A stretch of DNA of 37,228 nt. It comes from Alphaproteobacteria bacterium. GTDB taxonomy: Bacteria > Pseudomonadota > Alphaproteobacteria > Rs-D84. The notes under the pieces were generated by a model, which ran no database searches, was not told where the DNA came from, and worked only from the letters and a program-made list of their open reading frames with translations. Shown here piece by piece: positions 1 through 6,977 of the stretch. A program made the position numbers and the translations under genes. The DNA is taken from NCBI GenBank assembly GCA_017436325.1, contig JAFSDI010000022.1, positions 1 through 37,228 of the forward strand. Reading direction: 5' to 3'. Each line of letters opens with the position of its first letter. The first letter of the stretch is position 1.

Positions 1-348
1 TGCGCAATATGCCCCGCAAATTCATACTGTGCGGGCGGCGAATATGAAAAATCAGAAACCGCTGATTCTGGGATTTTACCATGTGATTCTGGGCTGATTT
101 CGCCCACAGGTATGTGGCAGGCAGAACAATGCGGCCATGCATTACATATTGGTGATTCTGTATTATATCTGCGCCAGACCAAGCAAACTGAACACGCGCT
201 GCATATTCAACACGGTAATGATATTTTTTATGGCAATGCAACAACCGCCGATGTTCCGATGAATATTAACACAAATCATCGATTAAAAGTCCAACATAAC
301 AACGTGATATATTCAATTCACGATGACACAATAAAAATAAATGATTAA
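1..348 (+). CDS. 3' end of a cysteine-containing, probably exported protein (5' end outside window)
   Basis: The reading frame is open from the first base and stops at 346-348, so only the last 115 residues are visible. The first part (residues 1-38) has spaced Cys and Gly (CPANSYCAGG, then PCDSGLISPTG). This resembles the cysteine-rich TNFR/GCC2-GCC3-like repeats of extracellular proteins (inference from pattern only). The rest is hydrophilic, His/Asn-rich and probably beta-structured, without cysteines after residue 45. It converges on mraZ with a 6-base gap. An internal ATG at 112 exists, but the frame clearly continues upstream, so it is not taken as the start. Function unknown. Confidence 0.6.
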   Translation, partial: CAICPANSYCAGGEYEKSETADSGILPCDSGLISPTGMWQAEQCGHALHIGDSVLYLRQTKQTEHALHIQHGNDIFYGNATTADVPMNINTNHRLKVQHNNVIYSIHDDTIKIND

Positions 349-354
349 AGAAAA

Positions 355-804
355 TTATTCTGAAATTTTTAAGTTTGGTCGCGACTTTCTAAGATTTTCA
401 AGTGCCTGAACCTGTGCCTTTTTAAATTCTGTTGGATTCCAGATTTGAAAACTGTTGCCGCGCCCAACAAATAATGCACTATCCTTGATACCGGCGTGTT
501 CCAGCATATCCGCAGGTATCACAACACGCCCCGTAACATCAAAAGCCAATTGTCGTGCATCTGCAAATAACATCGCGGTTAAATCATCCAAATCACTGTC
601 AAATAAACCTATCTTATCAGTTGCCAGCGCCATCTGTTCCATACGCGATATAGAAACACCTTCGATACAATTGTGTGTGAAAGAACGAAATAAAACCACA
701 CCTGCAAAACTTTCACCCATAACAGCAGCCCGAAAGGAAGCAGGCACAGATATGCGCCCTTTGGTATCCAAACGATTTTCATAAGATGAGAGAAACAATG
801 ACAT
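355..804 (-). CDS. mraZ: Transcriptional regulator MraZ
   Basis: This 149-aa protein matches MraZ in length and in its two AbrB/SpoVT-like halves. The first has the signature DTKGRISVPASFR near residues 11-23 and the second has DVTGRVVIPADM. The tail GRGNSFQIWNPTEF is also family-typical. MraZ is a ring-shaped DNA-binding protein that in many bacteria represses its own division/cell-wall (dcw) operon. I chose the ATG at 804, which begins MSLFLSSYENRLD; the longer frame has a non-family N-terminal extension. A good promoter lies at 869-897. Unusually, no rsmH/ftsL follows: the next gene downstream is convergent, so this mraZ is outside a dcw cluster. Confidence 0.93.
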   Translation of the reverse strand: MSLFLSSYENRLDTKGRISVPASFRAAVMGESFAGVVLFRSFTHNCIEGVSISRMEQMALATDKIGLFDSDLDDLTAMLFADARQLAFDVTGRVVIPADMLEHAGIKDSALFVGRGNSFQIWNPTEFKKAQVQALENLRKSRPNLKISE

Positions 805-868
805 TTGTATTCTTTTTCTTTTAAAAATTAAGGGCGTTTGTTCCTTTTTCCTTTCGTTGCTTAATTGG

Positions 869-897
869 AATGTAGCACGGCGTTTTATGGTTGTCAA
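869..897 (-). promoter_or_regulatory. mraZ promoter with overlapping 9-bp direct repeats
   Basis: On the minus strand TTGACA (892-897) and TACATT (869-874) are separated by 17 bases, a near-consensus sigma-70 promoter 65 bases before mraZ. The plus-strand word TTTTATGGT occurs at 883-891, inside the spacer, and again at 914-922 and 924-932, possibly the MraZ operator. Most of the rest of the gene-free stretch 805-1196 is AT-rich. It also contains the opposing promoter at 989-1018 and a structured leader. Confidence 0.65.
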
Positions 898-988
898 TGA
901 CAAATCATAGTTTTTTTATGGTATTTTATGGTTTTTAATAAAAAAATCAAAAAATTTAAAATAATTTTATAATAAATACATTTTATGC

Positions 989-1018
989 TTGACCTGCGAT
1001 TCGTTTTTGTTCTAAGAT
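989..1018 (+). promoter_or_regulatory. Promoter of the 112-aa unknown gene
   Basis: TTGACC (989-994) and TAAGAT (1013-1018) are 18 bases apart. Transcription would start near 1025, giving a leader of about 170 bases before the ATG at 1197. Confidence 0.55.
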
Positions 1019-1074
1019 GTTTGTATAGACAAGAGAAAAAGAGTTTAAACATCAGGAATACTGCGGAAAAACAC

Positions 1075-1149
1075 AGTTTTCTTGAAAAAAACAAGAAAAA
1101 CAACTAACAATTATTGCCGTTTTTGTAAATACGTATGTGTTTACAAAAA
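1075..1149 (+). promoter_or_regulatory. Two hairpins in the leader of the 112-aa gene
   Basis: The second hairpin is a perfect 10-bp stem, TTTTTGTAAA (1120-1129) with TTTACAAAAA (1140-1149), closing a 10-base loop that contains TACGTA. Just before it, GTTTTCTTG near 1077-1085 can pair with CAAGAAAAAC with one bulge. Both lie in the predicted 5' untranslated region and could control stability or translation. Confidence 0.5.
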
Positions 1150-1196
1150 AGACACTGATTTCAACCAACAAGCACCCGAAAGGAGGGACTGTAAAA

Positions 1197-1535
1197 ATGC
1201 CAAAGAACATAAAAGAAATAATGATTGCATTAAATCAAGTTTTAACAACTACTGTTTGGGTAAACGAAGATCGTCAAATCATATCACTGGCAGACGAATT
1301 AAAAATCGGACATAACAATACACCACGTTCTATTGAGGACTTACCACGCGCATCTTTGGTTGGTGCATATGTTTCACTGCAGATTCGTACAGACAATTTT
1401 GATACCGCCGCAGAAACACTTGAAACCAAGGCCTTGGCATTGCGTGTAAAAGAGATGGTTTTCGCAGAGGCTAAAAAAATTATGGACAACGCAGACAATT
1501 CTGCAGAATCCACAACCGTTGCAATGGCTGCCTAA
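1197..1535 (+). CDS. Unrecognised 112-aa protein
   Basis: I do not recognise this family. The protein is soluble, without signal peptide, membrane segment or cysteine, with a mixed N-terminal half (MPKNIKEIMIALNQVL) and a long helical C-terminal half ending in an Ala/Asn/Ser-rich tail. The ATG at 1197 is chosen because AGGAGG sits at 1181-1186; the longer frame would read through the structured leader. The gene is a single-gene unit with its own promoter, about 170-base leader and a strong terminator, an arrangement that suggests high expression of a small conserved protein. Role unknown. Confidence 0.75.
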   Translation: MPKNIKEIMIALNQVLTTTVWVNEDRQIISLADELKIGHNNTPRSIEDLPRASLVGAYVSLQIRTDNFDTAAETLETKALALRVKEMVFAEAKKIMDNADNSAESTTVAMAA

Positions 1536-1594
1536 GAAAAAATGGCGCATTGTCAGCGAAGAACAGTTTCTGGTTATCCAGAAGGAAGGGAGTA

Positions 1595-1628
1595 CCCGCC
1601 GCCAAGTAATTGTCGGCGGTGCTTTTTT
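1595..1628 (+). terminator. Terminator of the 112-aa gene
   Basis: CCGCCG (1596-1601) pairs with CGGCGG (1614-1619), followed by seven T. A smaller hairpin, TTCTGG-TTAT-CCAGAA, lies just upstream in the 3' untranslated region near 1569-1584. Confidence 0.8.
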
Positions 1629-1633
1629 TACTG

Positions 1634-1966
1634 TTAATGATGAGAAAATATATGCAATATTATGCTGATAACAAAAATAATAGTAATTGTACTTAATACA
1701 ATTTTTTGCGTTTTGTGTGATTTTTGTGCAGCACTGCACTGACTGCATTTGCAACCACAATCACGATATGTCAGCCACCACGATAATGCCAACATCGCAC
1801 CAGAAAACACAAACAACCATGGTTCTAGCCAATGTGGTAACAAATGAAAATGTGCCGCATCCGGCGCAACAAGACCAACAATCGCTAAAAACATAGGCAG
1901 ACCACAACAAAAAATATGTGGCGCAATTGTTGCAATAATTCCAATTTTTACAGCTTTATTTTTCAT
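1634..1966 (-). CDS. Small membrane protein with CC-GLP motif, MerT/MerC-like in layout
   Basis: A 110-aa protein with about three hydrophobic segments (residues roughly 6-33, 47-66 and 88-106). Segment one carries the pair of cysteines in IFCCGLP, a layout reminiscent of MerT/MerC-type mercuric-ion transport proteins. After segment two come CGCKCSQC and, at the C-terminus, HIFSHH, all potential metal ligands. The ATG at 1966 is preferred over the one at 1996 because AAGGCG lies just before it. It lies downstream of tRNA-Arg on the same strand. A role in metal uptake or handling is inference; family membership is not certain. Confidence 0.6.
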   Translation of the reverse strand: MKNKAVKIGIIATIAPHIFCCGLPMFLAIVGLVAPDAAHFHLLPHWLEPWLFVFSGAMLALSWWLTYRDCGCKCSQCSAAQKSHKTQKIVLSTITIIFVISIILHIFSHH

Positions 1967-2031
1967 AGATTCGCCTTGTTTGGTACAGATTTGCATTTTT
2001 TCACTTTGCGCTTCGTCCTGCGTGGACTTGG

Positions 2032-2104
2032 CGTCCCCAGCAGGACTCGAACCTGCATCTAATTCTTAGGAGGAACTTGTTCTATCCTGTTGAACTATGG
2101 GGAC
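2032..2104 (-). tRNA. tRNA-Arg (anticodon CCU)
   Basis: A full cloverleaf can be folded: acceptor GTCCCCA/TGGGGAC, D stem GTTC/GAAC, anticodon stem AGTTC/GAATT with loop CTCCTAA, and T stem GCAGG/CCTGC around TTCGAGT. The anticodon CCT reads AGG (Arg). CCA is not encoded. Confidence 0.92.
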
Positions 2105-2139
2105 AGCTGAGACTTTATTTTATTCTTATAAAAATAATA

Positions 2140-2168
2140 TTGCAAGTTTAAATCTGCACTTGTATAAT
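2140..2168 (+). promoter_or_regulatory. fabH-ihfA promoter
   Basis: TTGCAA (2140-2145) and TATAAT (2163-2168) are exactly 17 bases apart, about 36 bases upstream of the fabH ATG. Confidence 0.75.
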
Positions 2169-2203
2169 GCCTTTGCTAAAAAAAAATTAAAGGAAAGGCA
2201 CAA

Positions 2204-3142
2204 ATGGGCAGCAGATTAGTCGGTTATGGTTCTTATTTGCCAGAACACATAATGACAAATCAAGACTTTGAACGTCTAATGGATACCACAGACGAATGGA
2301 TTACGTCACGAACTGGTATCAAAACACGACACTTTGCGCGTGATGATGAAACTGTCGTAGATATGGCAACAATCGCTGCACAACGCGCGTTAGATAACGC
2401 AAAATTAACAATTAATGATATAGACCTAATAATGGTCGCAACAACAACACCAGAACTGGACTTTCCATCAGTCGGGGTTCAGGTTTCAGGTCGTTTGGGC
2501 GCAAAAAATAACTTGCCCGCATTTGATTTACGTGGCGCATGCACCGGATATATCTATGCACTGCACTGCGCACGTGGTTTTTTTACAGCCGGTATGCACC
2601 AACGTATAATGATAATTGGCGCAGAAAAAATGACACGCTTTATCGATATGTCTGACCGTTCAACAGCTGTTCTGTTTGGCGATGGGGCCGGCGCATTAAT
2701 TTTTGAACATTCTTCATCAGGTTATTCCGGTATAATTGACACCGTTGTAATGGCGGATGGTAATGAATTCGAATGCCTGCACGGAACACCGGACCATCGA
2801 ATTGCAATGAATGGGCCCGAAACGTACAAAAAAGCCGTTCAATGTATGCCAGATGCAGCACGCTATATTATGAAGCACGCAGGCATAACTGCGGAAAATA
2901 TAGATTGGATTATACCACATCAGGCAAACCTGCGTATAATACACAGCTGCGCAGCACACCTTGCGTTCCCAATGGACAAGATTTTAATAACCGTTGACCA
3001 ACACGCAAATACCAGCGGTGCATCCGGTGTTTTAGCCTTGGCATATGCATTGGATAATGATATTATACAGCACGGCCAACTTATTTTATACCCAGCGTTC
3101 GGCAGTGGCCTGACCTGGGGCGCAGCATTAATACGAATTTAA
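2204..3142 (+). CDS. fabH: Beta-ketoacyl-ACP synthase III (FabH)
   Basis: Starts fatty-acid synthesis by condensing an acyl-CoA with malonyl-ACP. The catalytic triad is complete: Cys113 in GACTGY, His239 in IPHQAN and Asn269 in HANTSGASG. The length of 312 aa is slightly below the usual 315-330. AAAGGAAAGG lies just before the ATG. The partner genes plsX and rpmF, often adjacent to fabH, are here 3.5 kb away on the opposite strand. It is followed after 30 bases by an IHF-alpha-type gene, the order commonly seen in alphaproteobacteria. Confidence 0.96.
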   Translation: MGSRLVGYGSYLPEHIMTNQDFERLMDTTDEWITSRTGIKTRHFARDDETVVDMATIAAQRALDNAKLTINDIDLIMVATTTPELDFPSVGVQVSGRLGAKNNLPAFDLRGACTGYIYALHCARGFFTAGMHQRIMIIGAEKMTRFIDMSDRSTAVLFGDGAGALIFEHSSSGYSGIIDTVVMADGNEFECLHGTPDHRIAMNGPETYKKAVQCMPDAARYIMKHAGITAENIDWIIPHQANLRIIHSCAAHLAFPMDKILITVDQHANTSGASGVLALAYALDNDIIQHGQLILYPAFGSGLTWGAALIRI

Positions 3143-3172
3143 CAAAAAAAAATAGACATAAGGGTGAATAAA

Positions 3173-3460
3173 ATGGCAACAATTACAAGAAATGATTTTG
3201 CAAATAGATTGCGCGAAAAATTTGGATTAACTACAGCAGATGCCTATAAAATGGTTGATGTAGTTTTTGACGAAATATGCGAAGCATTAATTAATGGCGA
3301 AGAAGTAAAGTTCGCCGGATTTGGCAGTTTTAAAATTCTTGAAAAAGCCGCACGTATGGGACGTAACCCAAAAACAGGCGAAAGCGCAATAATATCTGCA
3401 CGTCGTGTCGCAACATTTCGTCCCAGTAACGAATTCCGCGAACGTGTCGCAAAAAAATAA
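3173..3460 (+). CDS. ihfA: Integration host factor alpha-type HU/IHF protein
   Basis: A 95-aa member of the HU/IHF family: an N-terminal helical dimer region, then FAGFGSFKI and the DNA-binding arm with GRNPKTGES. The position behind fabH and the sequence TITRNDFANRLREKFGL favour the IHF-alpha subunit over HU. It bends DNA in transcription, replication and recombination. The ATG at 3173 follows AAGGGTG at a suitable distance; an upstream GTG at 3164 is less likely. It is probably co-transcribed with fabH and ends at a terminator at 3479-3500. Confidence 0.9.
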   Translation: MATITRNDFANRLREKFGLTTADAYKMVDVVFDEICEALINGEEVKFAGFGSFKILEKAARMGRNPKTGESAIISARRVATFRPSNEFRERVAKK

Positions 3461-3478
3461 TTTAATAAATATTACACT

Positions 3479-3500
3479 TCCCCAAATCGGGGATTTTTTT
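3479..3500 (+). terminator. Terminator of fabH-ihfA
   Basis: TCCCC (3479-3483) pairs with GGGGA (3489-3493), followed by a run of T. Confidence 0.8.
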
Positions 3501-3529
3501 ATATATCAATATATATGCAATAACAATTG

Positions 3530-3844
3530 TTATAAGCCATAAATAAAATCATCGTTCTTGGACAATGCAATTATCGCATCAATATCATCATCGTCAGATG
3601 TGCGTTGACGTTTTATCTTGCCACAAAGCTGACATCGATGCGTTATTATAAAACGCACCCCATCTGGCGCAACAGATATCGGACACATCATTCCACCACA
3701 GGTCGCCGCCCTGTCCCCAGGATTTTCATCAACGTGACGCGACCACAAACAACGTGGACAATGATTAGTATAACCATTACCACGAACAACTGCGCCACAG
3801 TGGGCGCAGTTAAAATCTTCGACTGTTTTTGTAAAGCCTTTCAT
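3530..3844 (-). CDS. RNHCP-domain zinc-binding-type protein
   Basis: A 104-aa protein matching the RNHCP domain, named after its signature. Here the motif reads TNHCPRCLWSRHVD, followed by PGDRAATCGGMMCPI. Paired cysteines CAHC (residues 13-16), CPRC, Cys in ATCGG and CQLC (near 72-75) suggest one or two zinc sites. The family's function is not established. The start codon overlaps the stop of the gapR gene by one base (TAATG), so the two are translationally coupled. The C-terminus is acidic (SDDDDIDAI). Confidence 0.85.
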   Translation of the reverse strand: MKGFTKTVEDFNCAHCGAVVRGNGYTNHCPRCLWSRHVDENPGDRAATCGGMMCPISVAPDGVRFIITHRCQLCGKIKRQRTSDDDDIDAIIALSKNDDFIYGL

Positions 3845-4092
3845 TATATCCCCAATGCGTTACGATACATCTGGGTTAATTCGTCCGCTTCATCTAATTC
3901 ATCTGGATCAAGCTTGCGCAGGCGTATCATCTGACGTATGTATTTCGGATCAAAACCTGCAGATTTAGCCTCGCTATAAATCTCTTTGATATCAGCGGCA
4001 ATCGCAGCGGTATCTTCATTTAATTTCTCTATTCTTTCAATTATACTTAATAATTGCTGATTATCAATTGCACCATGATTTGCTTGTTTCAT
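3844..4092 (-). CDS. gapR: GapR-type DNA-binding protein (DUF2312)
   Basis: An 82-aa helical protein with the hallmarks of DUF2312/GapR: an N-terminal long helix with LLSIIERIEKLNEDTAAIAADIKEIY, then SEAKSAGFDPKYIRQMIRLRKLD. In Caulobacter GapR is a nucleoid-associated protein that binds AT-rich, overtwisted DNA ahead of replication and transcription machinery. GGGG lies before the ATG. It is transcribed divergently from pyruvate kinase and coupled by overlap to the RNHCP gene, which suggests a linked function. Confidence 0.9.
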   Translation of the reverse strand: MKQANHGAIDNQQLLSIIERIEKLNEDTAAIAADIKEIYSEAKSAGFDPKYIRQMIRLRKLDPDELDEADELTQMYRNALGI

Positions 4093-4105
4093 TATCTAAT
4101 TCCCC

Positions 4106-4152
4106 TTGTTTATTTATGTTTTTTATGATATATCATAAATCGAAAAAATCAA
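4106..4152. promoter_or_regulatory. Divergent gapR/pyk promoter region with 18-bp palindrome
   Basis: TTTATGATATATCATAAA at 4122-4139 is a perfect palindrome. Toward gapR, TTGATT (4147-4152) and TATCAT (4125-4130) are 16 apart. Toward pyk, TTGTTT (4106-4111) and TATATC (4129-4134) are 17 apart. The palindrome therefore overlaps both -10 elements and could be an operator. Confidence 0.5.
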
Positions 4153-4185
4153 GAAAAACTACATAAAAAAATAAAGGCTATATAA

Positions 4186-5556
4186 ATGAATAAATTTACA
4201 AAAATTACTGCTTCAATTGGCCCAAAATGCGAAGACCGTGATACTCTTAGCCGTATGATTCAGGCCGGTGTCAATGTTTGCCGATTGAACTTTAGCCACG
4301 ATACAGGTGATGCGCAGGGTAAAAAAATTGACCTGATTCGTGAAATTTCTGATGAACTGTGTATACCTGTGGCGATTATGATTGACCTGCAAGGCCCAAA
4401 GCATCGTATCGGAAACTTTGAAAGCGAAGATAAATACCAATTAGATATCGGACAAAAATTTACTTTCGATTCTAACCCTGCTGCAGGAAATGCAAAACGT
4501 GTATACCTGCCAGATACAGATGTGTTGGCATCGTTGCGTGTGGGGGACAGAATATTGCTGAATGATGGTAAAATCGAAATGAAGGTTGACTTTGCATCAC
4601 CAGAACGTGTGGATGCAACCGTTGTCCGTGGTAATGAAATATGGTCCAGACGTGGATTTAATTTGCCAGATACAGAAATTAATACATCTGTTCTTACAAA
4701 AAAAGACCGCGAAGATTTAGAATATGCAATCACTAAAAAACCAGACTATGTCGCAATTTCATTTGTTCAAAAACCAGAAGATGTCGCAGAAGTACGTGAC
4801 TTTATTACACAACGGACTTCGCATCCAATTAAAATAATCGCTAAAATCGAAAGACCAAATGCAGTTGAACGCGTTGCAGAAATCGCTGCTGCCGCAGATG
4901 GAATTATGATTGCACGTGGCGACTTGGCCGTCGAAGTCCCCTATGCGGAGGTTCCAGCAATATCGCGCCATATTATCCGCGAATGCAGAAAAATGAACAG
5001 ACCTGTAATCGTTGCAACACAAATGCTGGGCACAATGATTAACAGCGAATTCCCAACACGTGCAGAAATTACAGATGTTGCAAACACTGCATATCTGCGC
5101 GCAGATTCAACAATGACAAGCGAAGAAACAACAATGGGTATAAATCCTGTTAATGTTATTAATACTATGTATAATATATTAGCATATGCAGATTGCGATG
5201 CGATTGCAAACCCATACGACTGGTCACGTGTCGAACAAATGCCTGAAAACGACTGGTCACGTTCAGTCGCATCAATGGCATATCTGAACAAGGCATCCGC
5301 AATTGTCGTATTTGCACGCGATACAGTTACCGCAACACAAATTTCTTGCAGAAAACCAGACATCCCAATTATTGCCGTGTGCAACGAATCTGTTACCGCA
5401 AACCAATTATGTTTGGTGCGTGGAATTTGTCCTATTTACGACAGCGAACTGTTTGGCAGACGCGATGCGTTTAATGCGGCACGTAAATTTAATATAAATA
5501 TGGGAAAATTGGTTATCGTAGATGAAGATAAAATTAGTCTGCGAACACTTGATTAA
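4186..5556 (+). CDS. pyk: Pyruvate kinase
   Basis: Converts phosphoenolpyruvate plus ADP to pyruvate plus ATP. Recognised by RLNFSHD near residue 33, DLQGPKHRIG, Lys220 in AKIERPNA, ARGDLAVEVP and ATQMLGTMI, followed by a complete C-terminal domain. The length of 456 aa is near the usual 470. Some normally conserved positions differ: the stretch after PTRAEITDVANTA reads ADSTMTSEETT instead of the common TDAVMLSGETA, so the enzyme may have altered activation properties. AAAGG precedes the ATG. It ends at a bidirectional terminator shared with plsX. ppdK at 29787 codes for the enzyme of the opposing reaction. Confidence 0.95.
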   Translation: MNKFTKITASIGPKCEDRDTLSRMIQAGVNVCRLNFSHDTGDAQGKKIDLIREISDELCIPVAIMIDLQGPKHRIGNFESEDKYQLDIGQKFTFDSNPAAGNAKRVYLPDTDVLASLRVGDRILLNDGKIEMKVDFASPERVDATVVRGNEIWSRRGFNLPDTEINTSVLTKKDREDLEYAITKKPDYVAISFVQKPEDVAEVRDFITQRTSHPIKIIAKIERPNAVERVAEIAAAADGIMIARGDLAVEVPYAEVPAISRHIIRECRKMNRPVIVATQMLGTMINSEFPTRAEITDVANTAYLRADSTMTSEETTMGINPVNVINTMYNILAYADCDAIANPYDWSRVEQMPENDWSRSVASMAYLNKASAIVVFARDTVTATQISCRKPDIPIIAVCNESVTANQLCLVRGICPIYDSELFGRRDAFNAARKFNINMGKLVIVDEDKISLRTLD

Positions 5557-5559
5557 ATC

Positions 5560-5587
5560 AAAAAAATCCCCGATGGGGATTTTTTTA
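5560..5587. terminator. Bidirectional terminator between pyk and plsX
   Basis: ATCCCC (5566-5571), loop GAT, GGGGAT (5575-5580), flanked by A on the left and T on the right, so it works for both convergent genes. Confidence 0.85.
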
Positions 5588-6652
5588 TTCTGTAACGTTA
5601 TTTAATTCTGCACGAACTGCTGATAAGGCACGTGCACGCTCTTCAATCAATCCATTCATATTTGCCTTGCTTAATTGCGCAGCATAATGTATAGAATTTG
5701 CAAAAGACAGCGCATCACTGTTGCCATGAGTCTTTACAGCAAAACCACGCAACCCCAGAAATGTTGCACCTGCATATGAACGCGGATCAATTTTATGCTT
5801 TAAGCGCTTGAACACATGAACCAAGAAAAAAGCACCAATTATTGCAAGAACAGATTTCTTGAAATTTTCAACAATAACACGCTTAATCAATTTTGCAGTA
5901 CCTTCGACTGTCTTTAATACGATGTTGCCTGTAAAACCATCAGTAACAACAACCTGAACCTTGCCGGCACTGATATCATTAGCCTCTACAAAACCAATGT
6001 AATCATATGGCAACTTATCTTTGTTAGCAGTCAAAACCTTGTTCAAACGAACCAGAGTATCATTACCCTTGGTTTCTTCGGAACCAATATTTAAAACCCC
6101 CAGTTTTGGCCTTGGCATTTTTCCGATAACTTCGGCGTAAACACTGCCCAAAACAGCAAAGTCAAATAAAATTCCTTCGTCACAATGAACATTTGCACCC
6201 AAATCAAGCACAACAACGCGACTGTCGCCCGCACCAGACGGTAACATTGTAGTTATCGCAGGACGTGATATACCATCAATTGTCTTTAGTGCAAGTTTTG
6301 ATAGCGACATTAAAATACCAGTATTTCCCGCACTTATTACCGCAGATGATTTGCCTTCGCGTACGTCCTTTATTGCCATATACATTGATGTATCTTGAGA
6401 ATGACGTAACACATCCATAACTTTGTCTGTGCCCTTAATCGAATTTGGCGCATGTACCACCTCACAATTACGGGAAACACGTGGGTATTTCCCCAGCAAT
6501 TTGCGCAGCTCTTTTTCATCACCGAACAAGCGAAAAAATACAGAATCTTCACCGTATTGGTATAAAAACTGATTTACACCACCCAGCGCCGCGTTTGGTC
6601 CTTTGTCGCCACCCATGGTGTCTATCGATATAATTTTTTTTTCTTCTGCCAT
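5585..6652 (-). CDS. plsX: Phosphate acyltransferase PlsX
   Basis: Makes acyl-phosphate from acyl-ACP, the first step of phospholipid synthesis through PlsX/PlsY. It has the N-terminal IISIDTMGGDKGP and the internal ISAGNTGILM, VVLDLGANV and VTDGFTGNIVLKT motifs. With the ATG at 6652 (MAEEKK) it is 355 aa, the usual size; the longer frame begins only at a TTG. It lies 73 bases behind rpmF on the same strand and is probably co-transcribed with it. fabH, its usual downstream partner, is elsewhere in the window. Confidence 0.95.
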   Translation of the reverse strand: MAEEKKIISIDTMGGDKGPNAALGGVNQFLYQYGEDSVFFRLFGDEKELRKLLGKYPRVSRNCEVVHAPNSIKGTDKVMDVLRHSQDTSMYMAIKDVREGKSSAVISAGNTGILMSLSKLALKTIDGISRPAITTMLPSGAGDSRVVVLDLGANVHCDEGILFDFAVLGSVYAEVIGKMPRPKLGVLNIGSEETKGNDTLVRLNKVLTANKDKLPYDYIGFVEANDISAGKVQVVVTDGFTGNIVLKTVEGTAKLIKRVIVENFKKSVLAIIGAFFLVHVFKRLKHKIDPRSYAGATFLGLRGFAVKTHGNSDALSFANSIHYAAQLSKANMNGLIEERARALSAVRAELNNVTE

Positions 6653-6725
6653 AGTATCTTGTAAATGCAGAAAAAGGCACAAAACTTGCGCCCTGCTTCT
6701 GCTATCTTGTTTTAGATTAAATTAA

Positions 6726-6875
6726 TTATTTTGCACCGCATGCAGGGCAAATGTGATGTGGACGCTTCTTTTCGCCACATGTTTTGCATACGCCACATGG
6801 CATTACAGATAATGCATCATGTGAACGACGTTGTGCGGAACGTGCTTTACTTGTTTTACTTTTTGGCGTTGCCAT
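6726..6875 (-). CDS. rpmF: Ribosomal protein L32
   Basis: A 49-aa protein of the L32 family with the basic start MATPKSKTSKARSAQRRSH and a zinc ribbon of four cysteines (CGVCKTCG, then CPAC). It is a component of the large ribosomal subunit. AAAAAGGAT lies before the ATG, and a separate promoter lies at 6906-6933. The rpmF-plsX order is widely conserved in bacteria. Confidence 0.95.
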   Translation of the reverse strand: MATPKSKTSKARSAQRRSHDALSVMPCGVCKTCGEKKRPHHICPACGAK

Positions 6876-6905
6876 TTTTTATCCTTTTTATTTTATAACT
6901 GTCAT

Positions 6906-6933
6906 ATTTTATTCAAATAATTACAATTTGCAA
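6906..6933 (-). promoter_or_regulatory. rpmF-plsX promoter
   Basis: On the minus strand TTGCAA (6928-6933) and TAAAAT (6906-6911) are separated by 16 bases, about 30 bases upstream of rpmF. Confidence 0.6.
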
Positions 6934-6942
6934 GGAAAAGTT

Positions 6943-6974
6943 TACCACCGCCCAGTTTTAACTGGGCGGAGGTA
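6943..6974 (-). terminator. Hairpin after rpoC (probable terminator)
   Basis: CCGCCCAG and CTGGGCGG form an 8-bp stem (6949-6956 with 6963-6970). On the minus strand it is followed by only a modest U-rich stretch (GGTAAACTTTTCC), so termination may be partial. Confidence 0.55.
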
Positions 6975-6977
6975 TTT

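Noticed and set aside
1137..1196. Longer N-terminus for the 112-aa protein starting at 1137
   Set aside because: It would translate the leader hairpin, and the strong ribosome site points to the ATG at 1197.
1545..1640. Short open frame of about 31 codons starting ATGGCGCATTGT after the 112-aa gene
   Set aside because: It runs through the terminator hairpin and T-run, has no ribosome site, and its composition follows the hairpin repeats.
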